Shown: piece by piece, positions 26,199 to 39,649 of the stretch
Numbering within the stretch: position 1 is the first letter of the stretch
Layout of the letters: each line of letters begins with the position of its first letter
Notes under the pieces: model-generated
Databases searched by the model: none
Told to the model about the DNA's origin: nothing
The model's input: the letters and a program-made list of their open reading frames with translations, nothing else
Made by a program: the position numbers and the translations under genes
Source: Heliocidaris tuberculata
Taxonomy: Eukaryota > Echinodermata > Echinoidea > Camarodonta > Echinometridae
Assembly: GCA_025618425.1 (NCBI GenBank)
Contig: CM046845.1
Coordinates: 4,796,577 to 4,860,576, forward strand
DNA: 64,000 nt
Direction: 5' to 3'

Positions 26199-29100
26199 GT
26201 TGATATCATTTCTTTATTCAAGAAAAGTAGAATACAATACACAAGGTAAACATAAAATTATTAAAAAATTAATTATTAAAAAACCAACATGGTTTGAAGA
26301 AGAAAAGAAATCATTTGACAGATAAGTACTGACATAAACATAATAGTGAGAAAGTTGCAATTGTACCAGGTCCATCGCTTATTAAGACGGATGATGGCAG
26401 GTTTGCATGATTTGTACCGTTCACACATATATATATACATTAAATGTGTGAAACAGATTTGTAACGTATAAATGTAATCTTACATGATCGGCTTTCTAGA
26501 ATATTTCATGGATAAAGATAGTGGGTAAAACAAAGAAATATAATTGTATGAATTTTACTTACAAGTAGTAACTAAAATTGATATGCATGTATACATTCAT
26601 CTTTAGATTCTGATTACATGATTTATGATAAATTAACATAATTCGTTTGTTTGAAATGTCATTTGTCAAATGAATATATATACATGTATATTCATTTAAC
26701 TGAAATACTTTTTTCATAAAAAGTGTAAGGAAAGTCATCTACAATAATTTGATCGGTCGGCGGCCAATGATAACTTATTCTTTCAATAATCTCAAGTTGT
26801 ATTTAGGTTTTTAATTTAATGCACGAAGACAACTAACTCTATACTTTATCATCTTTATTATTCCAAGGAATAACGCCTCGTCAGTTTCTGCTTGGTTTGG
26901 AGATAATGAACTTCAAACGTGACAAATATGACACAGTTATATTCTGTCATGTATTTAGAGAACTACATTTTCATCCTTTAATTTCATCAAAAAAGTTATT
27001 ACAATCATTTTGCTTATCACCTGCAATAATATTGTTTTTTTACAAAAAGATTGTTCGAACTCGGAGAGAAAAAAAAACCCCACAATTTTCACGCAAGTAT
27101 GTTTGACTTAGAACACCGCTTCTCTGTTGATAATATCTCTTTGAGTTGATACAAAATACAATGATTCATATTGGCGCTCTTTTCTGTTGTTTAATTAGAT
27201 ATACTAACCCAGTCAACTTGAACCGAGTAAGTTTTCTAATAGCATGGTTTCACGTGAAGAATACATCTCGACTATACTTTCGGCGTCGCCGTTTGCGCTT
27301 GTTTGAACGACAATGCGCTAGCTCCTATTACCCTACCTCTGATGGGATAAATATCGTCGCATGTTTCAGTTTCGGGAATATCTTTAAGTTGAAAGAAGAG
27401 GAGTTCATTATGATCACTGTATGATAGAGCACCATATATGGCTAAAACAAGCAAACCAGGAAATTAATTTTCGGCTAATTTTTACACGATTGAACTTTGT
27501 GCGCCTAATGGAAAGCAAAGGGAGCAAATGGATTTCAACAAAGGCGCGAGATGTATCCGAAATTCGAGGCATTAAGAATTACCCTGTCGTGCTCAGGGTA
27601 GGCCATTATTTCACCCTTCAAAGTAATTTCAAATTGATTATCAGAAGAGGTTATCTATTTTACATGATATTTTTGTATTACGAATGTATTATGAAGTATA
27701 ATGAACTACGGAAAAACCTACTGCGGAGTATGAAAAGGGATGTTGATATTTGGATACATCACATACTTGTCCATTATCTTGGATAAAACATAACATACGT
27801 ATTTTCTGTATGTAAATAAATATAGAATAACGCCAAAAACGTTCAGTCGTTGTGGAGAAATTCAGTTTCGTACTGCGTATTGTTAACGTCTTGCGTATAA
27901 AAGAATAAAGTGGTCCTTAATGAACGATCATCAAATCTCATCCTATATATCCTATGTTCTATTTCTATCTACTTTCCCTACATCATAAAAAGAAAATTGG
28001 GTTGTTATCATTATCGTCATGGATAATCATTTTTAGGTGTTGTATAGAGTTGCGTATTTATCATCTGTACTTTGACATCAACTGCAGCATGTAACATGGT
28101 GAAATGTCAAAACACGACACCGAAACGTCCACAAATCTTGAGAAAAGAGTGCACCTTAAAAGCTTTATCTCAAACCATCCCTCTCGGCTAAATCTATCAT
28201 ATCTTATCAGACTCAATGTGTGCTGAATGGAAATGCAACGTGGTTTCGGAAAAAGCCATATTTTCTGAACAAATTGAATTCTTTTGGGAAGTAGCCGCTG
28301 GTAATAGCGAACCGATCACATTTCACATTTGTCATTGGTGCGCTTTCCCCTTCAATATCTCGAGTTGTATCCGATTCTTTTCTTGCCATTTTTCGGGATA
28401 TTTTGAGCGAGACCGCCTGAAATCTATGATTTATTGGTTGATTTTGTGATCCTGGAGCAATTATAATCACATTACTGGTGGCAGTCTAGACATAAGCTCT
28501 GAACATCCATTCTCGTATTCCGTTCATTTTTAATGGCAATATCCAGAAAATGATCATGAAATGCCAGCAAATGAAATAAGGTTAGGTGGAGAAAATAAAT
28601 AAAATTGAATGCGCCTTCTCGCAAAATAAGTTAATTTGAGACTTCCCAGACAGCATACATTTGTTTAGGTCTTTTTTCTTGCTGTAAACATATTTAATTC
28701 AGCATGATAAACTTTACTTTAAGGAAAACAATAAAAATGCGGGATGATGAAAGAGAATGAAAGATGTGAAGCGTTTTCCGGCGATGCTTTTAAGCCTTTT
28801 TTGCACAGGTTAAATAAAATATAAAGGAAAACTTATCAGTTTTTCATGCATTCGGATCAAATAACAAAATAATTATACATTTTCTTACTTAAATGATATC
28901 AAGTGGTACCGCATTTCGTAAAATAGTGATGAAATACAAGTTTTGTTTGGATAGATATGTTTTTCAAAGGTAAAAGAAAATGTTGCAAATTCATTGTTTC
29001 ATATTTAAGTACAGAGCTGGAAAACCAATTTTTATTGTCATTTCAACGTCATTTGCTGATGTTTAAATGAAAATTTGTAGCCAAACACATTAACTACCTA

Positions 29101-29689
29101 TCACAGAATCAATTTACACACACGATTATCAAGATTTAGATTAACCCCCTAGGGCAATACATTTAAGTGTATTATCATATTTTTTTTTTGAATAGTACAA
29201 ATTTTTTCAGCTATACATGACGAACGATATAGAACCCCGAGAACAATTCTGAAAGTCATTGTTTGTCTTATCCATAGTTGTGTATTTCCGAAATTGGGGA
29301 ATCGGTAATCTCTAGGATTTAACATTGCACTGATAAATACAGTAATATGTGGTCAGTTGTCATAAGACGTTGTTTCCCGCTTCATTAGCCTCCTAATTTT
29401 ACCGTGATTCTTATATTACAACTTTCTGGGACACGTAGGTCAGGGGGAGCTCCCGTCACCTCAAGACTACAATATATTTGGTTAAAGGTAATTTCTATGA
29501 ACAGACACACCATTTTTCTTACGATATACTTTTTTTTATATCATAAAAAAGACGACTCATAGAGGCAGAGAAACTAAGAGACCGGTGATTTTATTATCAT
29601 TCTTTCTTTTAATAACATGCACAGAAAAGCGGGAAAGAAGAGGAGGGCGAAAGAGGGTGAAAAGGTAACATTATTATAGTTAGAGAGAA

Positions 29690-29907
29690 GAGAAAGAAAG
29701 GGAGAGAGAGAGGGGGGTGGAAGAGGGTGAAAGGGGAGGCGGGAGAGAGTGTGTGGTGTGTGTTATGTGAAAGAGGGAGAGACAACGAGAGAGAGACAAA
29801 GAGAGATAAAAATCAAAGACAAGGAAAAAGAAAGATAGTTGCAGATAGAGAGATGGAGAGAGGATGAGAGAGAGAGAGGGGGGGAACATGAGAATGACAA
29901 GCAAAAA

Positions 29908-29952
<45 letters not shown>
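29690..29952. repeat. Polypurine (GA)n tract
   Basis: Purine-rich tract with a pure GA run at about 29912-29952. Long Ser/Leu ORFs on the reverse strand are artefacts. Confidence 0.9.
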
Positions 29953-29956
<4 letters not shown>

Positions 29957-30824
29957 AGAAAGAAGGGAGAAAGAAGTCACGTAGAATGTATCTCTCTGCA
30001 GCGTCGAGAAAACATTTCAGTGGTTTCAACCGCTAGCGTTCATTGGGCCGAAACCTACGGATACGTTCTTCGGGTTAGGCGAAGGTTACTCCTGACATGC
30101 ATACACTCCTGTAACACAAGAAATGTTTTGCTAATAATAATGCTTTTTCTCTCTCTCTCTCTCTAGTAATCTTTCATGGATATTTGGGTTAAACATAGAT
30201 AATATTTCCTTTATCCTACGTCAATCGATGCATGGTTTACGTAGGTCTTGTCTTTTTACGTTTTTCTTTTACTTTTTCTTTTTACCTCCTCTTTTTCTTT
30301 CCACTATCTCTGACTCACCCTGAACAAGATAGCAAGAAGCATGACAAGCGGGCTCTAATAATGATCCTGCTGTTTTCCATGTTTGGAAATAAATGTAAAT
30401 AAGCAAAAACGGAGCTGCAAATATCATGGGGGAATTTAAAGTGGGGGAAAAAGCACAATGAATAGAAGAAGATATACAAAAAAGAGTTTTTAAAATGATG
30501 TATTAAAAAATCCGACATAACTTGAGAAGAAGCATTAATGAAATTAGAGGAAAAGATGTCTGAAGACAAAGACGCATGTTTCTTTTTAAAGAAGTATGGG
30601 TGTGTGCGGGTGTGGGTGTAAGTGTGTGGGAGAGAAAGAGGCCAACAGAGAAAGAGAAATTCAAGTAGTAATCATAGAATATGCAAAAGCATACATGAAA
30701 GCAATAACGATGACCTTTAAAAAAAATCTTTGAAAACGGGTTTAACATTTACATGTTCAAAAGCCATGTTTTTTTTTTTCTAATGAAGGGCAGTCGCTTT
30801 AAGGGATCCGCGTATAGAGTCTTC

Positions 30825-31139
30825 GGCCCGTATTCTCGAAAGGCGCCTAACTTAAGCCCCCGCCTATAAGTATGTAGATTTAGGCCACCGAATTATGAAG
30901 AGCCAAATGTCAGCCTTTTTTAATCCCTTTGTTCTGGGACTAAATATAAATAGAAAAACCCGACACGATAGAATTGATTTCTGATGATCATTTCATGCCA
31001 GAAAATAATTTTGTTTCTTTATTTTGTTACATAAATATAGTAATTTATACGGGACTTAGGGGTTGACGAATGGCCTTCCATAAATCAGTGGCCTAAGTTA
31101 AGCCAGGCTTAACTTAGGCCACTTTCGAGAATACGGGGC
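30825..31139. mobile_element. 315-bp MITE with terminal inverted repeats
   Basis: CCCGTATTCTCGAAAGGCGC at the left and ACTTTCGAGAATACGGGG at the right are inverted. The inner AACTTAAGCC and GGCTTAACTTAGGCC are also complementary. CTTC occurs on both flanks and may be a target duplication. Confidence 0.8.
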
Positions 31140-31983
31140 TTCATCTCCTAAAAAGAATTAAGAGGCGTATAGCTTTTCACACCATTTTTAGACATAACTA
31201 CATATCAAACATAATTCTGAAACGAATTAAAAAGTAAAATGAAAAATAGGAGATGTATTCTGGTTTTTACTGTTCATGTTAAGATAACAATTATCCGTTT
31301 AACATCTATAGAATTATTCAGGATTGTAAAAATAGTGCCAGCTGAAATCCTTATACTTGCAATGTAATAGGCAAATATATTCATGAATACATTATTTTAG
31401 GAAAAATACAAATTGTGCTACCGCATCGTATACTTTTGTTTTATTATAATTAAAACTGTAGTCAAATTAAGCAAAGCAGATAAGAGTTTTCAAAAAACTG
31501 AGAAGACACCACTTCCGATACAATAGGGAAGAAATTCGATTGAAAAGAATCACAACACTCTTTCTGTCGAATATAATTATTTAGATAGATGTTAGGAGGT
31601 TGAGATACAAAAATTATTTTTCAAGGGATCATAACAAATTTGAAAGTTTCAAAATACTGTCGATCCACTATTGATGTGGTTTTTGTTTCGAAGAGTACCC
31701 GATAACGCAATGCTAGCTCCTAAATTTTAAGATACCAAAACTTTGCTCTACGAACTCCAACTCAACTAAACGGAAATACTCGCATCCAACTTCGCTTGAA
31801 TGAATGAAGCCCTTTACCAGGAGTTCCCCTCGATCTGTACTTCAAATCTTGATCATCGCAAAAACCTGCGCATATACATGTAAGTGCAGTAAAACATAAC
31901 ACATGTCACACACTATGTATTGCTTTCAGTCATGCCGTTGCCCTTTAGAACTTTGCCTCAAATAAAAGCTGAGGGAAAGAGAG

Positions 31984-31991
31984 AACTGAAA
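31984..31991 (+). promoter_or_regulatory. IRF-element-like site upstream of the IRF gene
   Basis: AACTGAAA fits the AANNGAAA core bound by IRF proteins and sits in GAGAACTGAAAGAAAAG, about 480 nt upstream of the start codon. It could allow autoregulation. It lies in a purine-rich context, so a chance match is quite possible. Confidence 0.35.
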
Positions 31992-32066
31992 GAAAAGAGA
32001 GAGAACCCCATTGATTGTCATGATACGCCCCACCCCTTTTCCACCAGTTTGGTAGAAGTATGATTG

Positions 32067-32074
32067 TGACGTCA
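32067..32074 (+). promoter_or_regulatory. Perfect CRE/ATF palindrome
   Basis: TGACGTCA is the consensus cAMP-response/ATF element, 393 nt upstream of the start codon and 28 nt before an inverted CCAAT box. Such sites near transcription starts are bound by bZIP factors. Activity is inferred from position only. Confidence 0.45.
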
Positions 32075-32101
32075 TGAAGAGTAAGCAGGCTCTCTGCGCT
32101 G

Positions 32102-32106
32102 ATTGG
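32102..32106 (-). promoter_or_regulatory. Inverted CCAAT box
   Basis: ATTGG in TGATTGGTTA reads AACCAATCA on the other strand, a good NF-Y type CCAAT box. With the CRE it makes the 32.05-32.2 kb segment the best promoter candidate. A TATATAT stretch near 32236 could act as a TATA element for a start near 32265. No start site can be assigned from sequence alone. Confidence 0.35.
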
Positions 32107-32466
32107 TTAAACATCTTTGCTCTGGTTCAGCTACCAATTCGCTGCGATGCATGCACACGCATTATACGGAGTGCCGATAACATTGTTGGTGGTAAATAAT
32201 GTGTGTGTGTGTGTGCATGCGTGTGGATGATTTGTATATATCTTCCACTACACCGTCCTCCGGTGAATCATTCATACGACATCGGGCTTCCCCCTAACTA
32301 GGCGCAACTCTCTGGTTAAGAAATCCCACTGCTGGTGTTTCCAAGTTCGAGATCTAGGTCTCGCTCCGTGTGCTTTCTGTGGAGCTGTGCTGTGTTCAGA
32401 CGAGGATACCTCTTCGCCTAATTATTTGGACAACTTTTCAAAGGCAGCAGTGGGGCTGAATTCGTC

Positions 32467-32486
32467 ATGATGTCTCACAATAAAAT
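32467..32486 (+). CDS. irf4-like: IRF exon 1, start codon (residues 1-6 plus two bases)
   Basis: Two tandem ATGs (32467 and 32470) begin the short sequence MMSHNK and then AT, followed by a perfect donor GTAAGT at 32487. The AT joins the G that opens exon 2 to give Met7. An in-frame TAA lies at 32419-32421, 16 codons upstream with no intervening ATG, so this is the first possible start in the exon. The 5' leader extends upstream to an unknown transcription start. Support is the donor quality and exact phase match to exon 2. Because only six codons are encoded, another first exon cannot be excluded. Confidence 0.75.
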
Positions 32487-33576
32487 GTAAGTTGTCTACC
32501 AATTTCCAAATTCTTTTTTTTTTTTTCATTTTGATCAGTGAGAGTATATTTCTTTGAAGGCGATGCATGTGTATAATGAAGCATCTTAATAAGATAGAAG
32601 TGTATTTGAATGTGATGGAGATCAATGTGACAGTAGCTTAACATTATCGGATTTAACTGGTCTGATATTATTGCAATCAGATAGGCCCTCTTGCATAAAA
32701 AGTTGCGATCATCTACAAATGCATAAATGCTGTTCAGAAAGATGATATATTTGCCTATTAATATATATTAATACCTAATATTTGACGTTTCTGGAAAAAT
32801 GTACTTGTTAGTATATATTTTCTGTATCATTTAAAGTTTAGATTGTATACTTTTAGGACTTCTAAAGTGAATGAGCTGTGAAAACTGCTGATAAAAGGGA
32901 CAAAAGAGAAAATGGAAAGAGTGCGAAAAAGAACAAGAGGGGGAAGTGATATAATACAACTAAAGTATTTATTAAGATTAACTGTAAGAGTTCAACATTT
33001 TTAAAACTGGTCCTGATGTTCTTTGCTCAGTTATAATTATATTTTCTCATTTGTGCAGTTATATGCAATGAATGATCATGCATATTTATGCAACATTGAA
33101 TTAGGTTTTGAAAGATATGTTTATTTACTCTTTAAAAAACTGCAATAATTTTTAATTCAAATTTCAGGAGTTAAGGAAATAAGGCAATTTGTGTATTTTC
33201 TCAATCCTGTATCAATAACTTTAGATAAACAAAAATATAGGCCAGCGAACAGGCAAGGATTTTTTCTTATTTTTAGTTAAGTGTATGATGTCATATCCTT
33301 CACTTCATTATTTCATTTTATACTTTTGATCAGTTACTGAGGAAACAGATAATGAAAGTTTTCATTTCATTCGTTCATGGAAAAAAAACGATAATTGGGT
33401 ATAACTTCAGAATCAATGAGTCAAGGGGATTATCATGATTCGGTACAATTATATTTCACTGATTTTTCTTACTTTTGCAAGAGAAAATCCAGAAAGGGTT
33501 ACTCACCCATCAAAACTAGTATGACGTCTTATCTATTCCTCAATTATTTCCTCTCTTTCTCTTGCTTGGGACCTCA

Positions 33577-33623
<47 letters not shown>

Positions 33624-36006
33624 TCTCTCTGTAAATAACCCCCTGCTTTGGATGTTTTAACCCTTTCGAGTTTGTTTCAAGAGTAAATTATTTTTACTGT
33701 TTGTTATAAACTTATAATACTTTCAAGTCTTGAATTTGAATGTTCAAAGTGCTTTTGAACAGTATATCGAACAGATCAAACTTGTGTTAAAGCAAAAGCC
33801 TTTTTTTTTCTTTTTCATTCAAAGAGCCTGAGTGCCAAAGAATGAATGAAATTCTCATAATATAAAAAAACAAAAAGTGGATTAATGCATTTTGAAGTAA
33901 AATATGTGAAAAATTTAAAATACATATTTTGAATCCAAATGATTTGATAATAATATTGCTACAGTATGCTCTTGCTTATTTTGACAAAGCTTCCGTTTGA
34001 TGTAATTCAAGTTATTGACATCATCAGACAAACATTAATTAAGTTAATTATGTGTTTAAGAAAACGCTTACTATATTCTTTATTCATGTATCAATCTATG
34101 ATTGGGCTGATATGTAGCAATGAAATTAATCAAAGAAACGAGAAACAACTAAATGAAATACAATCTAATAGTGCGTAGTTATAATACATTTTCGGCAGAC
34201 ATTTTCCAATTATCACTGTGAACTTAATGACCTTATCAATTTAAAACGTTCCAAAGCGTGCACTTTTAGTCTGCTCTAATTCAACGACCCTTCACCGAAT
34301 TTCTTGAGGAAATTTTAATCGGTATTGAAGACAGTAAATACTCAATTAATTGCATCCTTTGTGGGGCTAGGGTGGACTCACTCGCGGAGGAAGTTTTCGC
34401 TCTCTGCAGCGGCGACTGCCCGGGTGCACTCTCGCTCTCGACTCCACACCTCAAATCGTGCACTAGATAATTTTCCCGACGAAAAATGATTGGAGAGTGA
34501 GAGTCTTGCATATTGGCGAACGTTTATAGGAATATAGTCAAGGTAAACAAATCGGTTACATAGATTGTGTAAAATTATCTGATAAAAAAAATATATATCA
34601 GGGACGAATTGTCTGCAAGAGCACGTTATTTTCCCCAATTATATATGTCTAGTTGTTTAACTATACTATTTCTTATTATTAAGCAATAATGGGGTTATTA
34701 ATTAAACAAAGAAAGCAACTTGTATGGGGAAAATGAAAGAATGCAACGGATAAATAAGGTAAAACAAATGCAATCTGCACTTTTAAAAAAATGAAATTAT
34801 TGTCAATTATATGGAGCATAAATAACAGATCTTATGTTTGTCTTGTCACTACTGAGTAATTTGTACCGAGAATTCAAAGTCATATTGTTTTCTACCTACG
34901 TGATTCGTTGGGGGTTTGAATCTATATGCAAAATCGAAAAACTGTCAAATTATATTAATAGAAACAGACCAGGTTGATGACTATAAACATGATATATTTC
35001 TGAAATATTTCAGAAGCATTTTATCATTCTTAATATCAAAGAAATTGTATTCATACCTTTATAAACATCATGCTTATAACTAATGACAATATAGTATCGG
35101 ACCCAAATGTTAAATGAACGGAAACATATTAACTCTCTATAAAAATATATCACATTTAATCCATATTTGACGTAGTTGAATATTAATACTTTTTAAAACC
35201 GGAACCCTCGATCACGCTGGCGTAAATATATCATTGTCTTCCAACAAGTAAATGCTTATTATAAGGTTGGAAAGTTGCTTACTGAAGTCCAGATACGCAA
35301 AAAGAAAGGATACACGTTCACAAATTGACCTTCCCCTTCATAAGCCCCTTTTTAAAAAAATCATTTTATAGCTGCTGAGCGTGGTGACCTAGATTTATAG
35401 AACGGCATACTGTCAAAACAATAAATACGTCATTATCATTTGAAACATCGCATCAATATCTACATTTGGGTTACTTAGACAAATTTTCGCACCTTTCGTT
35501 AATCTACAGAATTCGCGAATATGGCATTGGTAAAGAATGGATTTTTTAATGAAAGGCAAATGACAACATAAGAAAAGCTATTCGAAATTAATCACCGCAT
35601 AGTCAGCAGTCGGACATCCATTCATCGCTCTCGCGCCATGGTTTTGATTTTGAAAGTAAATAAGATCATAGCAATCCGAGTCCAAAAGAGTTTTTTTCAT
35701 TTGCGGTTTATGAAGGCAAATAAACATGACATATTTACCATGTTTACACTGGGAGCTAGACACCTCTTTTTTCTCCTTTAGGAGAATGATAAGTATGTTG
35801 CTTTGGGAAGTACGATTCAGCTTCGAAAGCGTGCCCCGCTAATTTCGGCCAACCTTTTCGGCACGTTCCGCATAAAAGAGCTGCGCGTGGCTCCAAGCTC
35901 CCTTTCTCTATGTTCTGTCTCTCTGTCTCTTACTTTCTCTCACTCTCACTCTCTCTTTATCTATCTATATATCTCTGTATTTCCTTCTCTCTCCCTCTCT
36001 CTCTCT

Positions 36007-36071
<65 letters not shown>

Positions 36072-36312
36072 ACGTTGCTATGAACTCCCCTTGAGAACAA
36101 GTACTGGCTATCGGGCAAGCGGATGGTTTGCTAATCTCATCTGGAAACGGGGACAGCGATGTCACCAGTGTGATAAAGTTCATCACATCCGCTCACTAGT
36201 GTTAAACCACGCAGTATCATCCAGTGTTCATGAGGAAAAGATCACCAGAAGATAGTGACAGATTAGAACAACCAAATCCCAAGTCACTAACCCTAAACCA
36301 CCACCCCCCCCC

Positions 36313-36350
<38 letters not shown>

Positions 36351-38333
36351 ATGAATAACATGACTTGCCTCATAAACCTTCTACAATATAACCCTTCTCA
36401 TAGTTACAAGTATGAATGAAAGAGGTTACATTATCAAGCGCATCCCTTGAATGATGCTACATAGATATCAGAGAGACCAAAATGACACAATAATCAAAGA
36501 TAATGACATACAAGGAGTCAAATGCAGTATGATAAAAAGTAAATCAGAATTTTAAAAAAATCAAATTTAGCGGACTCTGTTCGTTTCACTAGCTCCATAT
36601 CGAGTTTTTTTTTATTCGTTGTCATAATTAAGAAGAATCGATTTAGAATGTTTAGAATGAAGAAATTGCCTTAATGTTTGTTTTAAGTTGCGGCTAATGT
36701 TTACTAATATATATAAATGGATCCTTATAAAAATTTCAACCGCATAAATTCTTTATGTCTCACACTTCAGTCTGCAAATTTTAAATTTATTCACTGGTAT
36801 GGATGTGACATAAGTCCCACAGGACCCTCCAAAATGATATCATCTTAATATCAATACTACAAGTGCACTTGGTGAATTCATGAATGAGACATGTGCGTGA
36901 GGGACAGGCCGTCGTTATTCCATGAAATAGTGAGGTAACCTTTTACCAAGAAATCAAAAAGTAGGCTCTATTATCGAGACAGGAATTCCTATATATGTCT
37001 GACCAAGATTGATAAAATTATACCTGCCAATTTCCTTCCCTGGTATCCACCTTTTTTTCTTGACTGGAGTCAGTCGATTGGGGGGGGGGGGGAAATCAGC
37101 ACTTTGATTACGTCATCATTTGTACATAAACTTCACTGAAACAAATAACATTTAATATATACTTGTATGGCGACGTCCTTGCCCTTTCCTTATAATTTAT
37201 TCGACGCCAGATATGAAATACTATCACCAGAGGATACCAACTCAAAAGCACAAGCTGCAAACAATCCAAATTATGTAATATTATAGAGATTTCGGATATT
37301 TAGCGTATTTCTCCCAGTAATTTCCCCAGCTTCTATACATTATAATTGTGCTTATTATTACACATGCTAAGTCAATTGACACGAGCATACCAAATAAAAT
37401 CACGTGTATTGTATATCTATGTCGCAGCGAATATAAATAGCAGAGAGGCCTATAACATAGACGGGAAGTATGCCTAGTGCCGGACGAGTATAAAATAATA
37501 CTGCTCTGATAATAACCCACCAAGTTCACTGCTCTTCAAAAAAAGCGAGTACATCCTTCCGCCGTGTTAGCTCGAATGTACAGGTGCCATTATAGAGGCT
37601 GAGCTCGATTTGGATGTAGTAATCGACTATCCTCTGAAATGGAACCGGCGATTGTTTATCGAACGGATGGCGTAGATAATGTAGCTATAACATTACCTAA
37701 ATTCATATGTTTCTGGCGTAAAATCACTTCTCAAACATTACACAGATTCATCATGTTCGAGGGATCATCTTGAGTGATATTTTAGATGTAGAACATGCAT
37801 GGGTCCAACTGATGGGAGTAGATTGTGGATATCGGATTGTAATGGTTAGTGTTACATCTGATCATAAACTTGATATCAGACTATGTACAGGGCAATTAGA
37901 ACGCAAAAAAATATCATCCCATATGAAACAAAATATATCCTCGGTACAGGGCAATCTTCATCCAACAAGCTGACGATAATGGCGATAATATATTGCATGG
38001 GAACGTTGTATAATTGAAAAGGAAGTTCAAACTTTCAGAAGCATGATTGTTCGTATTTATAGATGTGATTATGCGAATTTTCAAATGTCCTAACATGAAA
38101 CCAAAGGAAATCAACATTTGAAAAATCATGGTCATTTGTGGTTGAAAGAGTAATTTTTGAGCGCAACATTATTTTTATTGAAAATCTGGTCAAGGTTGCA
38201 TTAATATTATGAAACAGGAGATATCCGACAAAGAGAGCCAGAGAGAGTGAGAAAGAGATACAGAGAAGGGAAAAAGAAAGCGATGTGTTTTTGTGGGGCT
38301 GTGTGAGTGTTTGGGTGTGTGTTGTGTGTGGGG

Positions 38334-38374
<41 letters not shown>

Positions 38375-39468
38375 ATCGAGGCACGGTGGATTATTAAAAA
38401 CTGTTACTCCTATCATTTAGGTTAATCATTTCTTACCGTTGACCATTCTAAAATGTGTGAAAGTCATAGCCTCATCTCCCCACACTCCCCGTCTCTCTCT
38501 GTCTTTCTTGCTGTCTCTCTCTTTCTTGCTCTCTCTCTCTCTCTGGCTATCTAACTCAATCCCTCTCTTTTTTTACTTACCATCTCACTCTTTCTCCTTC
38601 TTTCTTGCTATCTCTCATCCTCTCTCTCTCTCTCTCTCACTCTCTTTCTTTCCCACTCGCCTGTAGGCCAATGGTAGAGAACCAGCCGCCATCGAGTCAG
38701 ATGCACAATGGTCGCCAACGACTTCGGCCTTTCCTCATCACCCTCATCGACAGCGGCAAGGTGAAGGGTCTGCAGTGGCTTGACAAGGAGAAGACACTCT
38801 TCAAGATTCCCTGGAAACATGCTGGTAAACAAGACTACGACCCTCAGGAAGACTCCAAGATATTCATGGTAGGTCAACCCCAAAGAAGTTTCTGGAAACA
38901 CAAAACAGATCAATCAAAAAGAAGATAGTGAAATCAAATTAATGAAGAAAAAAAAATCTGTGTGAATTTCAGTCTCGAAATAAACATTTCTTCCAGTAGA
39001 TATATAAGAGAACAAAATATTAATGACACGAAGTTGAAATAATTCTGGTAAAGTTTTCAAATTATCTATGAACGTTGATACTGTGGAAATGACCAGTTTC
39101 ATCCACTGTGGATGAAGTTGAAGACCAAACAACCGCATTAAAAAAATTTCATATTGGTAAATTTGGTAAATGTTAACATTTCGTTTTCGAATGTCTTTTC
39201 TGTGCAGCTGTGGTCACGAAACACCGGCAAATACAAGGAAGGTATCCACGAGCCGGAGCCCGCGGTGTGGAAGACAAGACTCCGTACCGCCCTCAACAAG
39301 CTCCCGGACATCGAGGAGATTCATGAGAAGACTCAGCTCGACATTCCCGAACCTTACAGAGTCTACAAACTTCTTCCGAAGAAGAGTAAGTCCTATAAAC
39401 ATGATACATTTTATTGATTTAATTTGCTTTGTTGTCGTTGTTTTGTTTCTTTGTTTGTTTGTTTGTGC

Positions 39469-39499
<31 letters not shown>

Positions 39500-39602
39500 C
39501 AACCCCCCCCCCCTTTCTTCATTCTACTTTTTTCTTCTTTTCGAAATTGACTTCCGAACTTTGCGTACTGTTGCCTCAATGTCAAGAAAGGCGCAATATT
39601 TA

Positions 39603-39649
<47 letters not shown>

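Larger units (their letters stand above)
32487..38666 (+). other. irf4-like: IRF intron 1 (6.2 kb)
   Basis: GTAAGT...CTGTAG intron. It holds CT microsatellites (33.6, 36.0 and 38.5 kb), a CA repeat at 36.3 kb, a GA run at 38.34 kb and a one-ended copy of the 24.4-kb MITE at 32686. Two moderately GC-rich segments (34370-34450 and 35800-36240) have no recognised coding content. Confidence 0.7.

Noticed and set aside
27421..27786. 121-codon ORF, preceded by a 92-codon ORF overlapping by four bases
   Set aside because: Not low complexity, but AT-rich, no recognisable motif, no splice partners and no relatives known to me; the arrangement is likely chance.
35803..36255. 150-codon ORF in IRF intron 1 as an alternative first exon
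   Set aside because: Its middle is a CT repeat translated as Ser/Leu; no donor in matching phase to exon 2 was evident.
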